From NCBI RefSeq assembly GCF_023650515.1, contig NZ_CP096016.1:1450001-1514000 (forward strand): a stretch of DNA of 64,000 bases, read 5' to 3'. Source of the stretch: Alkalimarinus coralli. Its GTDB lineage: Bacteria > Pseudomonadota > Gammaproteobacteria > Pseudomonadales > Oleiphilaceae. The notes beneath the pieces are model-generated. The model saw only the letters and a program-made list of their open reading frames with translations. It was not told the DNA's origin and made no database searches. The stretch's first letter is position 1, and the number at the start of each line of letters is the position of its first letter. The translations under genes and the position numbers were made by a program. Positions 36,645 to 46,296 of the stretch are shown piece by piece.

Positions 36645-37226
36645 CTAGAGCGGTATTTTTACAGTGAAAGCACCTCTTATATCGCCATGATCAAAGCCTG
36701 TTGCTTGATCGTTTGGGTAAAGCTCAGCGATTGATTCACGCAAGGCTTTATCGATATTTTTTCCATGACAAGCTAAACAGGGTTTTTGTGTGGGTATCGC
36801 TTTCATATAGCGAAAATATTTTTGCCCATTTATATTCATTATGCTGCTTTGATCAAGTTCACTGACGTTAGCTCCCGCCAATTTTTGTTTTTCAAACGAG
36901 ACCAGTATCTCGCGTTCCCATTTATCTGGGGTATTAGATTGGTTTCTTGTTTTCAGGCTTGTTCTTTTCACTTCAAGATTTTTGCTGAGCGAAACGGATG
37001 AGGTAATTACTGGAGCTTTCACATTGCACACTTTAAGTGCTGCAATAGGGCCTCCTTCTTTCATTTTTGCAACCAGTTCAGATTTTAGCTCGGTTGCAAG
37101 TGATTTGATTGCATCTCTGCTTTGGTTTTCAAGGCTGGCGATGCGTTCAGACGCGTTAGCTTGGGTGGTTAATAGTGCTACCAGAAGAAGGGTAGAGGAC
37201 TTTGTTTTTCGCATTTTTGTAAACAT
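36645..37226 (-). CDS. DUF3365 (Tll0287-like) periplasmic haem-binding protein
   Basis: A 193-residue protein with a signal peptide (about 25 residues, ending TQANA). Near residue 153 it has a c-type haem motif, CLACHG, preceded by AIPTQKP. The rest (AALKVCNVKAPVI, KRTSLKTRNQSNTPDKWE) matches my memory of the DUF3365/Tll0287-like family, PAS-like haem proteins thought to sense redox or gas. It sits at the end of the hemN/cbb3 block, which fits a redox role. The start has an AGGTGA site. Confidence 0.8.
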   Translation of the reverse strand: MFTKMRKTKSSTLLLVALLTTQANASERIASLENQSRDAIKSLATELKSELVAKMKEGGPIAALKVCNVKAPVITSSVSLSKNLEVKRTSLKTRNQSNTPDKWEREILVSFEKQKLAGANVSELDQSSIMNINGQKYFRYMKAIPTQKPCLACHGKNIDKALRESIAELYPNDQATGFDHGDIRGAFTVKIPL

Positions 37227-37262
37227 GATTCACCTATATCGATATGTGGTTATATAATAATA

Positions 37263-37793
37263 CTAAATTGATATAAGTGGAAATAGATTTAAATCAAGTG
37301 ATTGGGCTTGAGAAACGCCACCACAGTCTGAAATGGCGACGATGCAGCAAATTTCATTTATTGTGGCCCCGCTACGCCTGATGAGCGCTGTTGCCGTGCT
37401 CACTGTTTGGCCGGTGGCTATAACATCATCAAACAGCAGCACGTTGTCAGAGCTTGCGCACTCGTGCTCTCTAATATAAAGCGAATCATAATTGACCCCT
37501 TTATGTGCTTCTTCATACCAGCTTTCAGGGGTTCTTTTGTATTTTCTTATGCAAGACAACGGCAAGTTTAGCGAATAGGATACTGCCGAGGCAAAAGGAA
37601 GGGCATTCGTCTCTATAGCGACAATATGGTTGATATCAGAGTCAATATAGTTGTGCACTAAAGCATCAACTACCATTCTAAATGCTTTTGGGTTTGAGGA
37701 TATTTTTGATAAATCAAAATAGCTTAAATTGTCTTCAGGCCAATTATTAAAACGAGTAATTAATGACTTTATAAGATAATCATCGAATACCAT
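37263..37793 (-). CDS. Phosphoribosyltransferase related to adenine phosphoribosyltransferase
   Basis: About 176 residues. It begins MVFDDYLIKSLI and carries the PRPP-binding loop VLLFDDVIATGQTVSTA near residue 120, with RKYKRTPESWYEEA in the flexible loop region. It looks like a divergent Apt: an apt gene sits beside anr and hemN in Pseudomonas aeruginosa as I recall, and the start MxFD and overall layout agree. The base-binding part is poorly conserved, so adenine salvage is likely but not certain. ATG at 37793 has a GGTGAG site; two in-frame ATGs lie upstream without one. Confidence 0.75.
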   Translation of the reverse strand: MVFDDYLIKSLITRFNNWPEDNLSYFDLSKISSNPKAFRMVVDALVHNYIDSDINHIVAIETNALPFASAVSYSLNLPLSCIRKYKRTPESWYEEAHKGVNYDSLYIREHECASSDNVLLFDDVIATGQTVSTATALIRRSGATINEICCIVAISDCGGVSQAQSLDLNLFPLISI

Positions 37794-37905
37794 AGCGCTC
37801 ACCATTGTCATTATCGTATGAATGAGAAAGTTGCGTGCAGCGTGATATAAATATCTTGGGTCTATAGGCTAAGTTTAGGACAACTTACTGGAAAGGGTAG
37901 GGGGA

Positions 37906-37949
37906 ATGACTGGGAGTGGAGGCAGAATGCAATAACCACTACCAGTCAT
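37906..37949 (-). terminator. Hairpin after hemN
   Basis: ATGACTGG-G-AGTGG pairs with CCACT-A-CCAGTCAT around a 16-base loop, just beyond the hemN stop codon. No T run follows on the minus strand, so it may instead stabilise the mRNA end. Confidence 0.55.
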
Positions 37950-37956
37950 CGAGAGA

Positions 37957-39348
37957 CTATATTATTCGAGAGTATCCTTTTTGAATTTCTTCTGCAGGGA
38001 TGTATTTATCAAAAACTTTGCAAATTGCTCGAATAAGCAGTCGGCCGCCAGGTTGAACATAGATTGTATCGCCTTCAACTTTTATCAGGTTGTCAGCTAC
38101 GTATTGGGACAGCCTGTCCAGCTCGCCCTTAAAGTACTCAGAGAAATCTAATGAATGCTGTTCTCCGAATGCTTTCATATCGAGGCTGAAATGGCAGATG
38201 AGTTGCATAATCGCATCTTTTCGAATCAGGTCATCATCAGTAAGCCAAACTCCGCGCTTAACAGGCAGTAAGTCTTGATCTATAGCGCTATTGTATTCTT
38301 CAAGGTCGTGGTGGTTTTGATAGTAACACTGACCAACCTGGCTTATCGATGAGACGCCCATGCTGATAAGGTCGCAGTCACTATGGGTTGTGTAACCCTG
38401 GAAGTTTCGGTGAAGTTTACCTTGCTTTTGAGCAATAGCTAACTCATCGTCTGGTTTAGCAAAGTGATCCATTCCGATGTAGACATAGCCAGCATTCAGC
38501 AGTGTCTCAATTGTTTCGTGAAGAATGACGAGCTTCTGGTCAGGAGTGGGTAAATCTTCTTCGTTAATTCTGCGTTGTGGCATAAAACGATGAGGCATGT
38601 GTGCGTAGTTGAACACAGAAAGCCTGTCCGGGCTCATATCGAGCACACGTTTTACTGTCTCTGCAAATGTTTCCGGCGTTTGGAAGGGAAGCCCGTAAAT
38701 CAGATCCAGGTTTATCGACTTAAATCCGAGCTCACGGCCTTTTTCCAAAACAAAACGGGTTTCCTCTTCAGATTGGACACGATTAACCGCTTTTTGAACT
38801 TTGGGATTGAAATCCTGAACACCTAATGAGATTCTGTTAAAGCCAATGTCTCTTAATGTACTTAGCGTATCTTCGCTGGCTTCTCGCGGATCGATCTCAA
38901 TAGAGTAGTCGCCACTGTCATCATCGAGCAACCGGAAGTTTTTCCGAAGCTCTGCCATTAATTCTCGCATCTGCTCGTCGGCGATAAAGGTTGGAGTGCC
39001 ACCACCCCAGTGCAGTTGCTCGACAATTCGGTTTTCGGCAAACAGGTCAGACTGCATCTTAATATCCTTATACAGTCTGTCCAGGTAAGGCTGTGCGCGG
39101 TCTCTATGTTTAGTGATAACTTTATTGCATGCACAGTAGTAGCAAACATGAGCGCAAAATGGAATATGCACATACAATGAAAGCGGCGCCGAGCTCCCTC
39201 TACACATATTTGAAGCGGAAACACAGTCTTTTGCACCAAACTCTCCATCGAATTGTACTGCTGTAGGGTATGAAGTGTATCTTGGGCCAGAAAGGTCATA
39301 GCGCCTTATTAGATCTTCATTCCAAATTAACTTGTCGATATTGTTCAT
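37957..39348 (-). CDS. hemN: Oxygen-independent coproporphyrinogen III dehydrogenase
   Basis: A 463-residue radical-SAM enzyme that makes protoporphyrinogen IX without oxygen. The cluster cysteines C65, C69 and C72 form CxxxCxxC in HIPFCAHVCYYCACN. Other landmarks are HWGGGTPTF near residue 110 and the C-terminal HemN domain. The upstream region has a perfect FNR box and a -10 hexamer at class II spacing, so Anr probably activates it when oxygen falls, together with the cbb3 oxidase next door. Confidence 0.96.
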   Translation of the reverse strand: MNNIDKLIWNEDLIRRYDLSGPRYTSYPTAVQFDGEFGAKDCVSASNMCRGSSAPLSLYVHIPFCAHVCYYCACNKVITKHRDRAQPYLDRLYKDIKMQSDLFAENRIVEQLHWGGGTPTFIADEQMRELMAELRKNFRLLDDDSGDYSIEIDPREASEDTLSTLRDIGFNRISLGVQDFNPKVQKAVNRVQSEEETRFVLEKGRELGFKSINLDLIYGLPFQTPETFAETVKRVLDMSPDRLSVFNYAHMPHRFMPQRRINEEDLPTPDQKLVILHETIETLLNAGYVYIGMDHFAKPDDELAIAQKQGKLHRNFQGYTTHSDCDLISMGVSSISQVGQCYYQNHHDLEEYNSAIDQDLLPVKRGVWLTDDDLIRKDAIMQLICHFSLDMKAFGEQHSLDFSEYFKGELDRLSQYVADNLIKVEGDTIYVQPGGRLLIRAICKVFDKYIPAEEIQKGYSRII

Positions 39349-39397
39349 GCTTAGGGCTAACCTGATAGGGGTGGAATAGGTTCAAAGTATGCTGCTC

Positions 39398-39438
39398 AGT
39401 ATAGCGGCATCTATAAATGGGTCGTTGATACATATCAA
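39398..39438 (-). promoter_or_regulatory. FNR/Anr box and class II promoter of hemN
   Basis: TTGAT-N4-ATCAA at 39425-39438 is a perfect FNR box. On the minus strand TATACT (39398-39403) lies 21 bases downstream of the box, close to the 22-base gap expected when the box is centred at -41.5. Transcription would start near 39391, about 43 bases before the hemN ATG. Confidence 0.8.
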
Positions 39439-39471
39439 CGGATGCTTTTTGCGTATTTTATTACTTGTTCA

Positions 39472-40155
39472 CTAGGCGGCAAGTGATTGGACATACGGCA
39501 GTGTCCATACGCCGTAAGTTATTAGTAAAACGCCTGACACTGATCTAAAACCGGTGCTTTTTATCAGCCAGGATGTCCTTTCGGCGAGAAGGCCTGTAGT
39601 CATAATAGCGGGTAATGTTCCTAGACCGAAGGCAACCATTAATATTGCAGAGGTAAGAGGGGAGCTCGCCATACTTGACCATACAAGTGTTGAGTATACC
39701 AGTCCGCAGGGTAGCCAGCCCCAAAGAGTCCCCAGCAATAGTGCATTTTTTAAACTCTTAACTGGTAGCAATTTCTTAGACAGGGGTTGAATTCTTTTCC
39801 ATAAATGACCTCCTGTTTTTTCAATGATGACCAATCCATTGCCCCATCCGGCGATATAGATCCCCATCAGCACTAATAACACTGCCGCAATATTCCGAAG
39901 TGCAAAAAATACAAATGAGCCCTGTTCTGCAAGTAGCCAGCCAAAGCTCCCAACAATAAATCCGGCGAGGGAGTAGCTAAAAATTCGACCGGTGTTATAG
40001 AAGAGTAGCGTTGTAATAAGGCGTTTCTGGTACCCTTCACCGGTAGGAATTGCCATTGAAAGTGCCCCGGTTATCCCGCCGCACATGCCAATGCAGTGTG
40101 TGCCACCAAGAAGTCCGATGATGAATGCGGTGCTAAGTTCGAGCGTGTTTTCCAT
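39472..40155 (-). CDS. SafE/TauE (DsbD_2-like) membrane protein, cbb3 cluster
   Basis: A 227-residue polytopic membrane protein with about six helices. It opens with FIIGLLGGTHCIGMCGGITGAL (in parts: GLLGGTHCIGMCGG), the cysteine-bearing signature of the family found next to ccoS in many proteobacteria. Relatives are linked to copper or thiol handling in cytochrome oxidase assembly. It follows ccoS by 29 bp and is probably in the same operon. Annotated elsewhere as 'sulfite exporter TauE/SafE', but sulphite export is unlikely here. Confidence 0.8.
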   Translation of the reverse strand: MENTLELSTAFIIGLLGGTHCIGMCGGITGALSMAIPTGEGYQKRLITTLLFYNTGRIFSYSLAGFIVGSFGWLLAEQGSFVFFALRNIAAVLLVLMGIYIAGWGNGLVIIEKTGGHLWKRIQPLSKKLLPVKSLKNALLLGTLWGWLPCGLVYSTLVWSSMASSPLTSAILMVAFGLGTLPAIMTTGLLAERTSWLIKSTGFRSVSGVLLITYGVWTLPYVQSLAA

Positions 40156-40184
40156 ATGGATAAAGGTCAGGGGCTGTTGAAATG

Positions 40185-40403
40185 CTATGATGAAGTACGT
40201 TCATCTTCACTAAGGGGGCGCTCATTCTCGGAAGCAGTTTCCTCTGTTGGAGGGATCATATCTTTATCATCATCATAAAGAATGCTATGTGCAGGCCCCT
40301 CAAGATCATCAAATTGGCCGCTTTTTACTGCCCAGCTAAACACCATTACAGCTAGAGTGATTAAAACAATCGATAAGGGGATCAGCGCGTAAAGAATTTC
40401 CAC
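40185..40403 (-). CDS. ccoS: cbb3-type cytochrome oxidase assembly protein CcoS
   Basis: A 72-residue protein with one membrane helix near the N-terminus (ALIPLSIVLITLAVMVF) and then FSWAVKSGQFDDLEGPA, the family signature. It is needed to insert redox cofactors in CcoN. The acidic C-terminal tail is longer than usual. It lies 96 bp after ccoI. Confidence 0.92.
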   Translation of the reverse strand: MEILYALIPLSIVLITLAVMVFSWAVKSGQFDDLEGPAHSILYDDDKDMIPPTEETASENERPLSEDERTSS

Positions 40404-40499
40404 GGTAACTTCCTCAAATGGGAGTGGCAGGTAAATTATACCGAATTATGCTGCGGCTAGATACTCAGCGGTTTATTCAGCCCAGTGGTTACAGCTGCA

Positions 40500-42923
40500 T
40501 TAGTTTCTGAGTCTCATTGCGTTACAAACCACGATGAGTGAGCTAGCAGACATTCCAATAGCCGCAGCGTATGGCGGTATCATACCGGCCGCTGCCATAG
40601 GCAGAGCAATCAGGTTGTACCCTATGGCCCAGCTAATATTCTGGCGGATAATATGCCGAGTCTTTTTCCCAACGCATAGCGCGAGTGGTAGCGTTTTTAG
40701 GTTGTTAGACAGTAGAATGGCATCAGCCTTCAGTTTTGTTAGGTCATTAGCATTACCCATGGCTATCGATAACTGGGTTCCTGCCATTACCGGGACATCA
40801 TTTAGTCCATCGCCTATCATGACTGCATTGCTACCTGTTGCTTGTATTGACTGCATATATGCCAATTTGTCTTCCGGTGTTGCGCCGCCAATTGCATTGC
40901 TAATACCCAGCTCCTGGGCTGTAGATGAGACTGAGCCGGACTGGTCTCCACTTAAAAGAGAGCACCTATAGCCTTGAGCGTTTAAGTTGCCAATAACTTC
41001 TTTGCTTTCGTCTTTTAGTCTGTCTTCAATCTGAAACCAGCCAAGAAGGCCGCCAGGTGAGGTTAGAGCAAGCCACTGCCCATCAGTAGGGGGCATAAAA
41101 GGCGATTTTAACTTGGAGACTATCTGAGCTGCATACTTTGCGTGTCCCAGTCTGTATGTGGTGTTGTCGATGACGCCTTCGACGCCTCCTCCGGGGGTAG
41201 CAACAATGGCGTCGGCAATAACCGTTGTTTTATCGCGAGAGAAGGCCTTTGCTATCGGGTGCTCTGAATGCTGCTCCAGGCTCGCTGCAATTGAAAGTAA
41301 CGCTGAGGCATCGAGATTTGCTTTTGGCACAATGTCGCTAATAACAATTTGCCCAACAGTAAGCGTACCGGTTTTATCAAAAATAAGCTCATCGGCCTGC
41401 GCCAGGGACTCTAATACGTGGCCTCTGGTAATCAGAAACCCATTAGACCGTAGCAGGTTTGTGGCTGCAGTGAGCGCCGTTGGTGTTGCAAGAGACAGTG
41501 CACAAGGGCAGGTGACGACCAGAACAGAAAGTGCAATTGAGAAGGCATCCTGAGAGCCCTGTAACCACCAATAGACAAAAACCGATGTTGTTATAACAAG
41601 TACTGCGGCAACAAAGTAGCTAGCGACCTTATCTGCTATCAATGCAGTTCTGGGCTTTTCTCCCTGAGCTCGGTTCAGGAGTCTCATAATAGAGCTCAAC
41701 CGTGCATTTTGGCCAACCGCAGTAATTGATACTTCAATCATATTCTCAACATTGCTGGTGCCCCCAACAACGATATCTCCGACGTGTTTTTCAATAGGCA
41801 TAAACTCGCCGGTTAAGGCAGATTCGTCGACGCTGCTTTGGCCTTTGGTTATGACCCCGTCTGAGGGAATGGGCGTGGCAGGCTTTATACGCACTATATC
41901 TCCTACCTTGAGATCCTTGGCTGCAATCACCACCTCTTCTCCATCAACAAGTTTTATCGCTGATGGGGGAATAAGGTTAGTTAATTGAGAGATTGATTGA
42001 CCTGATTTCAATCGGGCCTGGCTTTCCAAAAAACGGCCAAGTAGAAGGAAAAAAGTAAACATGGCGACGGAGTCGAAATATACGTCTTCTCCGCCAAATA
42101 TGGTTATAAACACGCTTGAAATATAGGCAATAGATATTGCAAGCGAGACAGGAACATCCATCGTCAAATGGCGTGTTTTTATATCTCTGAGAGCCGCTTG
42201 GAAAAAAGGGCGTGCTGAGTACAGAACAACAGGGGTCGTTACTAAAAGGCTAACCCAGCGGAACAGCAAGAGAAAGTTATCGGAAATTCCGCTGACCATA
42301 CCAACGTAAAGTGGTACAGAGAACATCATGTTTTGCATCATTGCAAAGCCAGCTACTCCGAGCCTGATGATAGCTCTTTTTCTTTCCTTATTTAGAATTT
42401 CCTCTTCCAGGTTGGGCTTGAACGGGTGTGCTTTATAGCCAAGCTGATACACCATCATGAGAATATTGCTAAGCTTTATCTCTTCAGGGTTCCAGCACAG
42501 AGCTGCTCGCTGTGTGGTATGGTTGATCGAAAAAGAGTCTACCCCGACCTTTGACGATATGTGCTTTTCCAATAACCATATGCAGGCAGCACAGGTAATG
42601 CCCTCTATGATGAGCGTTGCTTCATTGCGAGCGTGACTGTTATCAGTTGAAGAAGCCGGGATGACAAACTCTTTTTGCAGCTCAATGTTATCATAGAGCC
42701 TCAACTCGTTTAGTGTTGTCTCTTCAATTTCCTGAGGGGTAACGGATGGCTGACTTCTATGCTGATAAAAGCCCTCCATCCCGCTTTCTGAGATTAATTG
42801 TGCAACGGCTTTACAGCCATGACAGCAGAATGCATGCTCTTCACCTGAGATAAGTAGACTTATTTCGGAGTTACTGGGATTGGGCTCCCCACAGTGATAG
42901 CAGAGCCCTGAATGTTGTCCCAT
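40500..42923 (-). CDS. ccoI: Copper-transporting P1B-type ATPase CcoI (FixI/CopA2)
   Basis: An 807-residue heavy-metal P-type ATPase that supplies copper for cbb3 oxidase. The N-terminus has a cysteine-rich segment ([15 protein letters not shown]) and one metal-binding domain with ITCAACIW. The membrane metal site is [12 protein letters not shown], the phosphorylation site is DKTGTLT and the hinge is GDGLND. It abuts ccoH: the ATG and the previous stop are one base apart. The order GHIS is the usual one. Confidence 0.95.
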   Translation of the reverse strand: MGQHSGLCYHCGEPNPSNSEISLLISGEEHAFCCHGCKAVAQLISESGMEGFYQHRSQPSVTPQEIEETTLNELRLYDNIELQKEFVIPASSTDNSHARNEATLIIEGITCAACIWLLEKHISSKVGVDSFSINHTTQRAALCWNPEEIKLSNILMMVYQLGYKAHPFKPNLEEEILNKERKRAIIRLGVAGFAMMQNMMFSVPLYVGMVSGISDNFLLLFRWVSLLVTTPVVLYSARPFFQAALRDIKTRHLTMDVPVSLAISIAYISSVFITIFGGEDVYFDSVAMFTFFLLLGRFLESQARLKSGQSISQLTNLIPPSAIKLVDGEEVVIAAKDLKVGDIVRIKPATPIPSDGVITKGQSSVDESALTGEFMPIEKHVGDIVVGGTSNVENMIEVSITAVGQNARLSSIMRLLNRAQGEKPRTALIADKVASYFVAAVLVITTSVFVYWWLQGSQDAFSIALSVLVVTCPCALSLATPTALTAATNLLRSNGFLITRGHVLESLAQADELIFDKTGTLTVGQIVISDIVPKANLDASALLSIAASLEQHSEHPIAKAFSRDKTTVIADAIVATPGGGVEGVIDNTTYRLGHAKYAAQIVSKLKSPFMPPTDGQWLALTSPGGLLGWFQIEDRLKDESKEVIGNLNAQGYRCSLLSGDQSGSVSSTAQELGISNAIGGATPEDKLAYMQSIQATGSNAVMIGDGLNDVPVMAGTQLSIAMGNANDLTKLKADAILLSNNLKTLPLALCVGKKTRHIIRQNISWAIGYNLIALPMAAAGMIPPYAAAIGMSASSLIVVCNAMRLRN

Positions 42924-43430
42924 TTATGAGCCCGATTCGAGTACAGTAGGAGTGGAGCTTGGTAGGGCTGTTTGGCCTTTCAACCTCCAGCTTGAATCCT
43001 GCGCAATAACATCAACATACCAACGGCCAGTTAAAGGAGTCGCCAGTTGAGTCGAGTAGACGTACCCTGGTTCAGGTAGGAGTTTTTGTTCGATATCCTG
43101 GCCATCGACGGTTGGGTGAAGCAGTTTAAGTGTTAAGAATGAGGGCTGAGTGGGTAAGTCTCCATCCAGAATGAGAGAGACTCGTCCGGCCTCGCCAAAA
43201 CGTAGTTCAGCACTCAAATTAAGGTCTTTTGCCTTATTGTCCATCGCAAGACTTTGATTTATCGCAAGCCCATCTTTGTAATAATTGTCACTGACAAGGG
43301 AGTTTTCTGATGTAACTGCGAGATAGATCATAATGGCACAATAAATAATTGTGACCAAAGGGATTACGATTAGAAACCATGGCCAGAACTGCTTAAACCA
43401 AGGTGTTGTGTCTCTATCAAAGTTTGTCAT
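42924..43430 (-). CDS. ccoH: FixH/CcoH family protein
   Basis: A 168-residue protein with one N-terminal membrane helix (FWPWFLIVIPLVTIIYCAIMI, given in parts: PWFLIVIPLV) and a periplasmic beta domain. NYYKDGLAINQ near residue 58 is the family motif. It stabilises cbb3 assembly. It is the middle gene of ccoG-H-I-S. A hairpin separates it from ccoG, so it may also have its own promoter. Confidence 0.9.
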   Translation of the reverse strand: MTNFDRDTTPWFKQFWPWFLIVIPLVTIIYCAIMIYLAVTSENSLVSDNYYKDGLAINQSLAMDNKAKDLNLSAELRFGEAGRVSLILDGDLPTQPSFLTLKLLHPTVDGQDIEQKLLPEPGYVYSTQLATPLTGRWYVDVIAQDSSWRLKGQTALPSSTPTVLESGS

Positions 43431-43520
43431 ATCAGGCTGCTTCTACATAAAACTAAAGAAATCGAGGGGCACATATTCGTGCCAGCACTCAATATGGGAT
43501 TATCTCAATTGTATCCGTCA

Positions 43521-43555
43521 AAACCAAGCGTCAAATGCATATTGACTCTTGGTTT
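43521..43555 (-). terminator. Hairpin between ccoG and ccoH
   Basis: AAACCAAG pairs with CTTGGTTT, and inside it GTCAA pairs with TTGAC across one mismatch and a seven-base loop. It lies 22 bases after the ccoG stop. It could end ccoG transcripts or protect the upstream mRNA. Confidence 0.5.
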
Positions 43556-43576
43556 TGGGATTGATTCGAGAGCAAA

Positions 43577-45013
43577 TTAATAACTAAGCGGGCCAAGAAA
43601 ACGACTGTCTGATGTTGCTTTAACAGACTTGTCATCGTTGGCAATAACGACAAACTCAATGTCATGGTTGGTTTGTGTCATGTTAGCGGGGTCGACTTCA
43701 ATACTTGTGGGTAAAGAGTAGACTTCACCTGAGTTTACCGTGAACCTTGTCTCTGTCGAGATTGATAGACCTTCTATACCGGTAACCGCCAGCTCAAACT
43801 CACGCGGCTGGTCAGACATATTAATGACCTTAAGCGTGTAAGAGTTTTCTACCAGGCCCATTCCGGTTAGTTGGTATAGCGCACCGCGGTCTTTAATAAC
43901 ATCAAGACCCAATGGTACTCTGGATGTTACCCCGTAGATGACAGACGCAATCATAAACAGCAGCATCAAACCATAACCCACTGATTTTGGGCGAACAAGA
44001 TGGCTCTGCTTTCCTTCTAGTGAGTTCTCGGTGCTGTAGCTGATAAGCCCTTTCGGATAATTCATCTTGTCCATTATCTGGTCACAGGCGTCAATGCAGA
44101 GGGCACAACCAATACATTCATATTGAAGACCATCGCGAATGTCAATTCCAGTAGGGCATACCTGGACACACATTCCACAATCGACGCAATCCCCTAGTCC
44201 TGCTTGTTTGGGGTCAGCAGATTTTTTCCGGCTGCCTCGCGGCTCCCCCCGGTTGGGGTTGTATGAAACAACCATTGTATCTTTATCAAACATTACTGAC
44301 TGGAAACGTGCGTATGGGCACATGTAAAGACAGACTTGCTCCCTTAACCAGCCCGCATTAATGTACGTGGCAGCAGTGAAAAACAGGATCCAGAAGTAAG
44401 CCCAGCCACCGATAAAGTTAAAGCTGAAAAAGTCAACGACCAGCTCACGAATAGGGTAAAAATAACCAACAAATGTTAGCCCAGTCGCGAAAGCGATTAG
44501 AAGCCATATACTGTGTTTAATAACTTTTTTAAGGGTTTTAGAGGCGTCATTGGGTGCTTTGTCCAGTTTAATTCGCTTATTTCTGCTCCCTTCGACTTTC
44601 TCCTCAGCCCACATAAAGATGAATGTCCATACGGTTTGAGGGCATGTATAGCCACACCAGATGCGGCCAAACAGTGAGGTGATAAAGAACAACCCAAAGG
44701 CACAAATGATGAGAAGCCAGGAGAGCAAGACAAAGTCCTGGGGCCAGAATGTTTCGCCAAACAGGTGGAACTTCCGACCAGGAATATCAAAATATATTAG
44801 CTGTTCACCATTGATCGAAACCCAGCAAAAAATAAAGTACATGCTCATTAAGAGCCACAGTGAGGCGGTTCTGATTCGTTGAAATACACCGGTTATTTCT
44901 TTTACATATATCTTTTTCCTTGAAGCATAAAGATCAATTGTCGTTTCTTCAGGCTTTTTCTTAGGAGAGGGATCTATGTTTTTGACAGGAATATTGGCGC
45001 TCATTGCACTCAC
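43577..45013 (-). CDS. ccoG: cbb3 oxidase accessory protein CcoG (FixG/RdxA)
   Basis: A 478-residue membrane iron-sulphur protein with about five helices. Cysteine motifs include WCGYTCPQTVW, VCLYMCPYAR and a two-[4Fe-4S] ferredoxin segment CVDCGMCVQVCPTG...CIGCALCIDACD near residues 285-320. It is thought to reduce Cu(II) for CcoI. The C-terminal third is a periplasmic IgE-like beta domain. It is separated from ccoP by a strong hairpin. Confidence 0.95.
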   Translation of the reverse strand: MSAMSANIPVKNIDPSPKKKPEETTIDLYASRKKIYVKEITGVFQRIRTASLWLLMSMYFIFCWVSINGEQLIYFDIPGRKFHLFGETFWPQDFVLLSWLLIICAFGLFFITSLFGRIWCGYTCPQTVWTFIFMWAEEKVEGSRNKRIKLDKAPNDASKTLKKVIKHSIWLLIAFATGLTFVGYFYPIRELVVDFFSFNFIGGWAYFWILFFTAATYINAGWLREQVCLYMCPYARFQSVMFDKDTMVVSYNPNRGEPRGSRKKSADPKQAGLGDCVDCGMCVQVCPTGIDIRDGLQYECIGCALCIDACDQIMDKMNYPKGLISYSTENSLEGKQSHLVRPKSVGYGLMLLFMIASVIYGVTSRVPLGLDVIKDRGALYQLTGMGLVENSYTLKVINMSDQPREFELAVTGIEGLSISTETRFTVNSGEVYSLPTSIEVDPANMTQTNHDIEFVVIANDDKSVKATSDSRFLGPLSY

Positions 45014-45184
45014 CGTATTTTAATCTGTTTAGCAATGGAGTTTGGTTTAACTACATTGCATAAAAAGACTAGTGGAGTCGTTTGGATTAACTAACGTTTG
45101 CTACCGATCAATCTCTATTAATGAGTTTTTGCGCTGTTATCGGTCAAATTAAGCGCTTCTGATTCTAGCTTTGCTAGAAAGTTA

Positions 45185-45208
45185 GAGGAGGGGCGTTGCA
45201 CCCTCCTC
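45185..45208 (-). terminator. Terminator-like hairpin after ccoNOQP
   Basis: GAGGAGGG pairs perfectly with CCCTCCTC around eight bases, and the flanks GTTAG/CTAAC extend the pairing. It begins eight bases after the ccoP stop. A T-containing stretch follows on the minus strand. It separates the structural operon from ccoGHIS. Confidence 0.7.
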
Positions 45209-45215
45209 AACTAAC

Positions 45216-46112
45216 CTATTTGCCTTGTGAAAGGCTATAAATATAGGCTGACAGCACATGAACCTTCTCTTCACCAAGAAGCTCATTGTGGGCTGGCATT
45301 ACACCAGCACGACCAAACTCAATTGTTTGTTTGATCATCGATGGTGTGCCACCGTAGAGCCAAACATTATCTGTTAAGTTTGGAGCACCCATTGCCAAAT
45401 TGCCTTTTGCATCAGCTCCGTGACAAGCCGCGCAAGCAGTTTGGAACATCGCTGCTCCACGCTCACTTGATGCTTTGTCTTCAGCTCTGTTGCTAAACGC
45501 CAAAAGGTAGTTTGTTAGATCATCAATGTCAGACTTTGACATTGCAGGATTTAAACCTTTTGCTGGCATATTCCCGTTTCTACCGTGCCCAATCGTTTGT
45601 TTGATAGCATCAGCAGAGCCACCATACAACCAATCAGAATCAGTCAGGTTTGGAAAGCCTAGTGACCCTCTAGCGGTTGAGCCGTGACATATCGCACAGT
45701 TGTTTGCAAACAGACGCTGGCCGACTTTAAGCGCAGCTGGGTCTTTTGAAAGATCTTCAACTGACTTCTCAGCGAATGCGGCAAATATTGGCCCGTATTC
45801 AGCGTCTGCTTCTTCAACTTCTTGTTCCCACTGGTTGGTAGAGGTCCAACCAAGAAGGCCAGGGTATGAACCCAAACCAGGGTAAAGAGCATAGTAAGCT
45901 AGCCCGAAAAAGATTGTCGCAAGAAACATGTAGAACCACCATTTTGGAAGTGGGTTGTCCAGTTCCTCAATGCCATCATAGGTGTGGCCCGTTGTTTCTT
46001 CTGTTTCAGTATTACTTGTTTGGCTCTTTCGGGTTGCGTATAGAAGCCACCAGCAACCGAAGACGCTACCCAAACTGATGATTATGATCCATGCGCTCCA
46101 AAAACTACTCAT
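45216..46112 (-). CDS. ccoP: cbb3-type cytochrome c oxidase subunit III (dihaem)
   Basis: A 298-residue protein with two membrane helices near the N-terminus (about residues 5-25 and 57-77) and two c-type haem domains, CAICHG near residue 140 and CAACHG near residue 228. It passes electrons from cytochrome c to CcoO/CcoN. Its start overlaps the ccoQ end by eight bases. Confidence 0.96.
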   Translation of the reverse strand: MSSFWSAWIIIISLGSVFGCWWLLYATRKSQTSNTETEETTGHTYDGIEELDNPLPKWWFYMFLATIFFGLAYYALYPGLGSYPGLLGWTSTNQWEQEVEEADAEYGPIFAAFAEKSVEDLSKDPAALKVGQRLFANNCAICHGSTARGSLGFPNLTDSDWLYGGSADAIKQTIGHGRNGNMPAKGLNPAMSKSDIDDLTNYLLAFSNRAEDKASSERGAAMFQTACAACHGADAKGNLAMGAPNLTDNVWLYGGTPSMIKQTIEFGRAGVMPAHNELLGEEKVHVLSAYIYSLSQGK

Positions 46113-46290
46113 GGTCTTTTTTCTCCGTTTCGATCGTAGTACGTTTGGCTATCTCTTCATCTTCAAAAGGCAGATTAGCCGCGTCATCAAAGTTTTTTTT
46201 ACGCTTTGAGCTATAAGCCCAAAGGCAAATACCGATGAACGCTATCATTACCAATATTGTTGAAATGCCACGTAACGTATTAATATCCAT
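46105..46290 (-). CDS. ccoQ: cbb3-type cytochrome oxidase subunit CcoQ
   Basis: A 61-residue single-helix protein (about residues 8-28, STILVMIAFIGICLWAYS) with a charged tail. Its size and place between ccoO and ccoP identify it. It protects the complex from oxygen damage in other species. Confidence 0.9.
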   Translation of the reverse strand: MDINTLRGISTILVMIAFIGICLWAYSSKRKKNFDDAANLPFEDEEIAKRTTIETEKKDHE

Positions 46291-46296
46291 GATGTA

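Noticed and set aside
39472-40155. Reading the SafE/TauE-like protein as a sulphite exporter
   Set aside because: Its position between ccoS and hemN and the cysteine-bearing N-terminal signature fit the cbb3-assembly-linked group, not sulphite metabolism.
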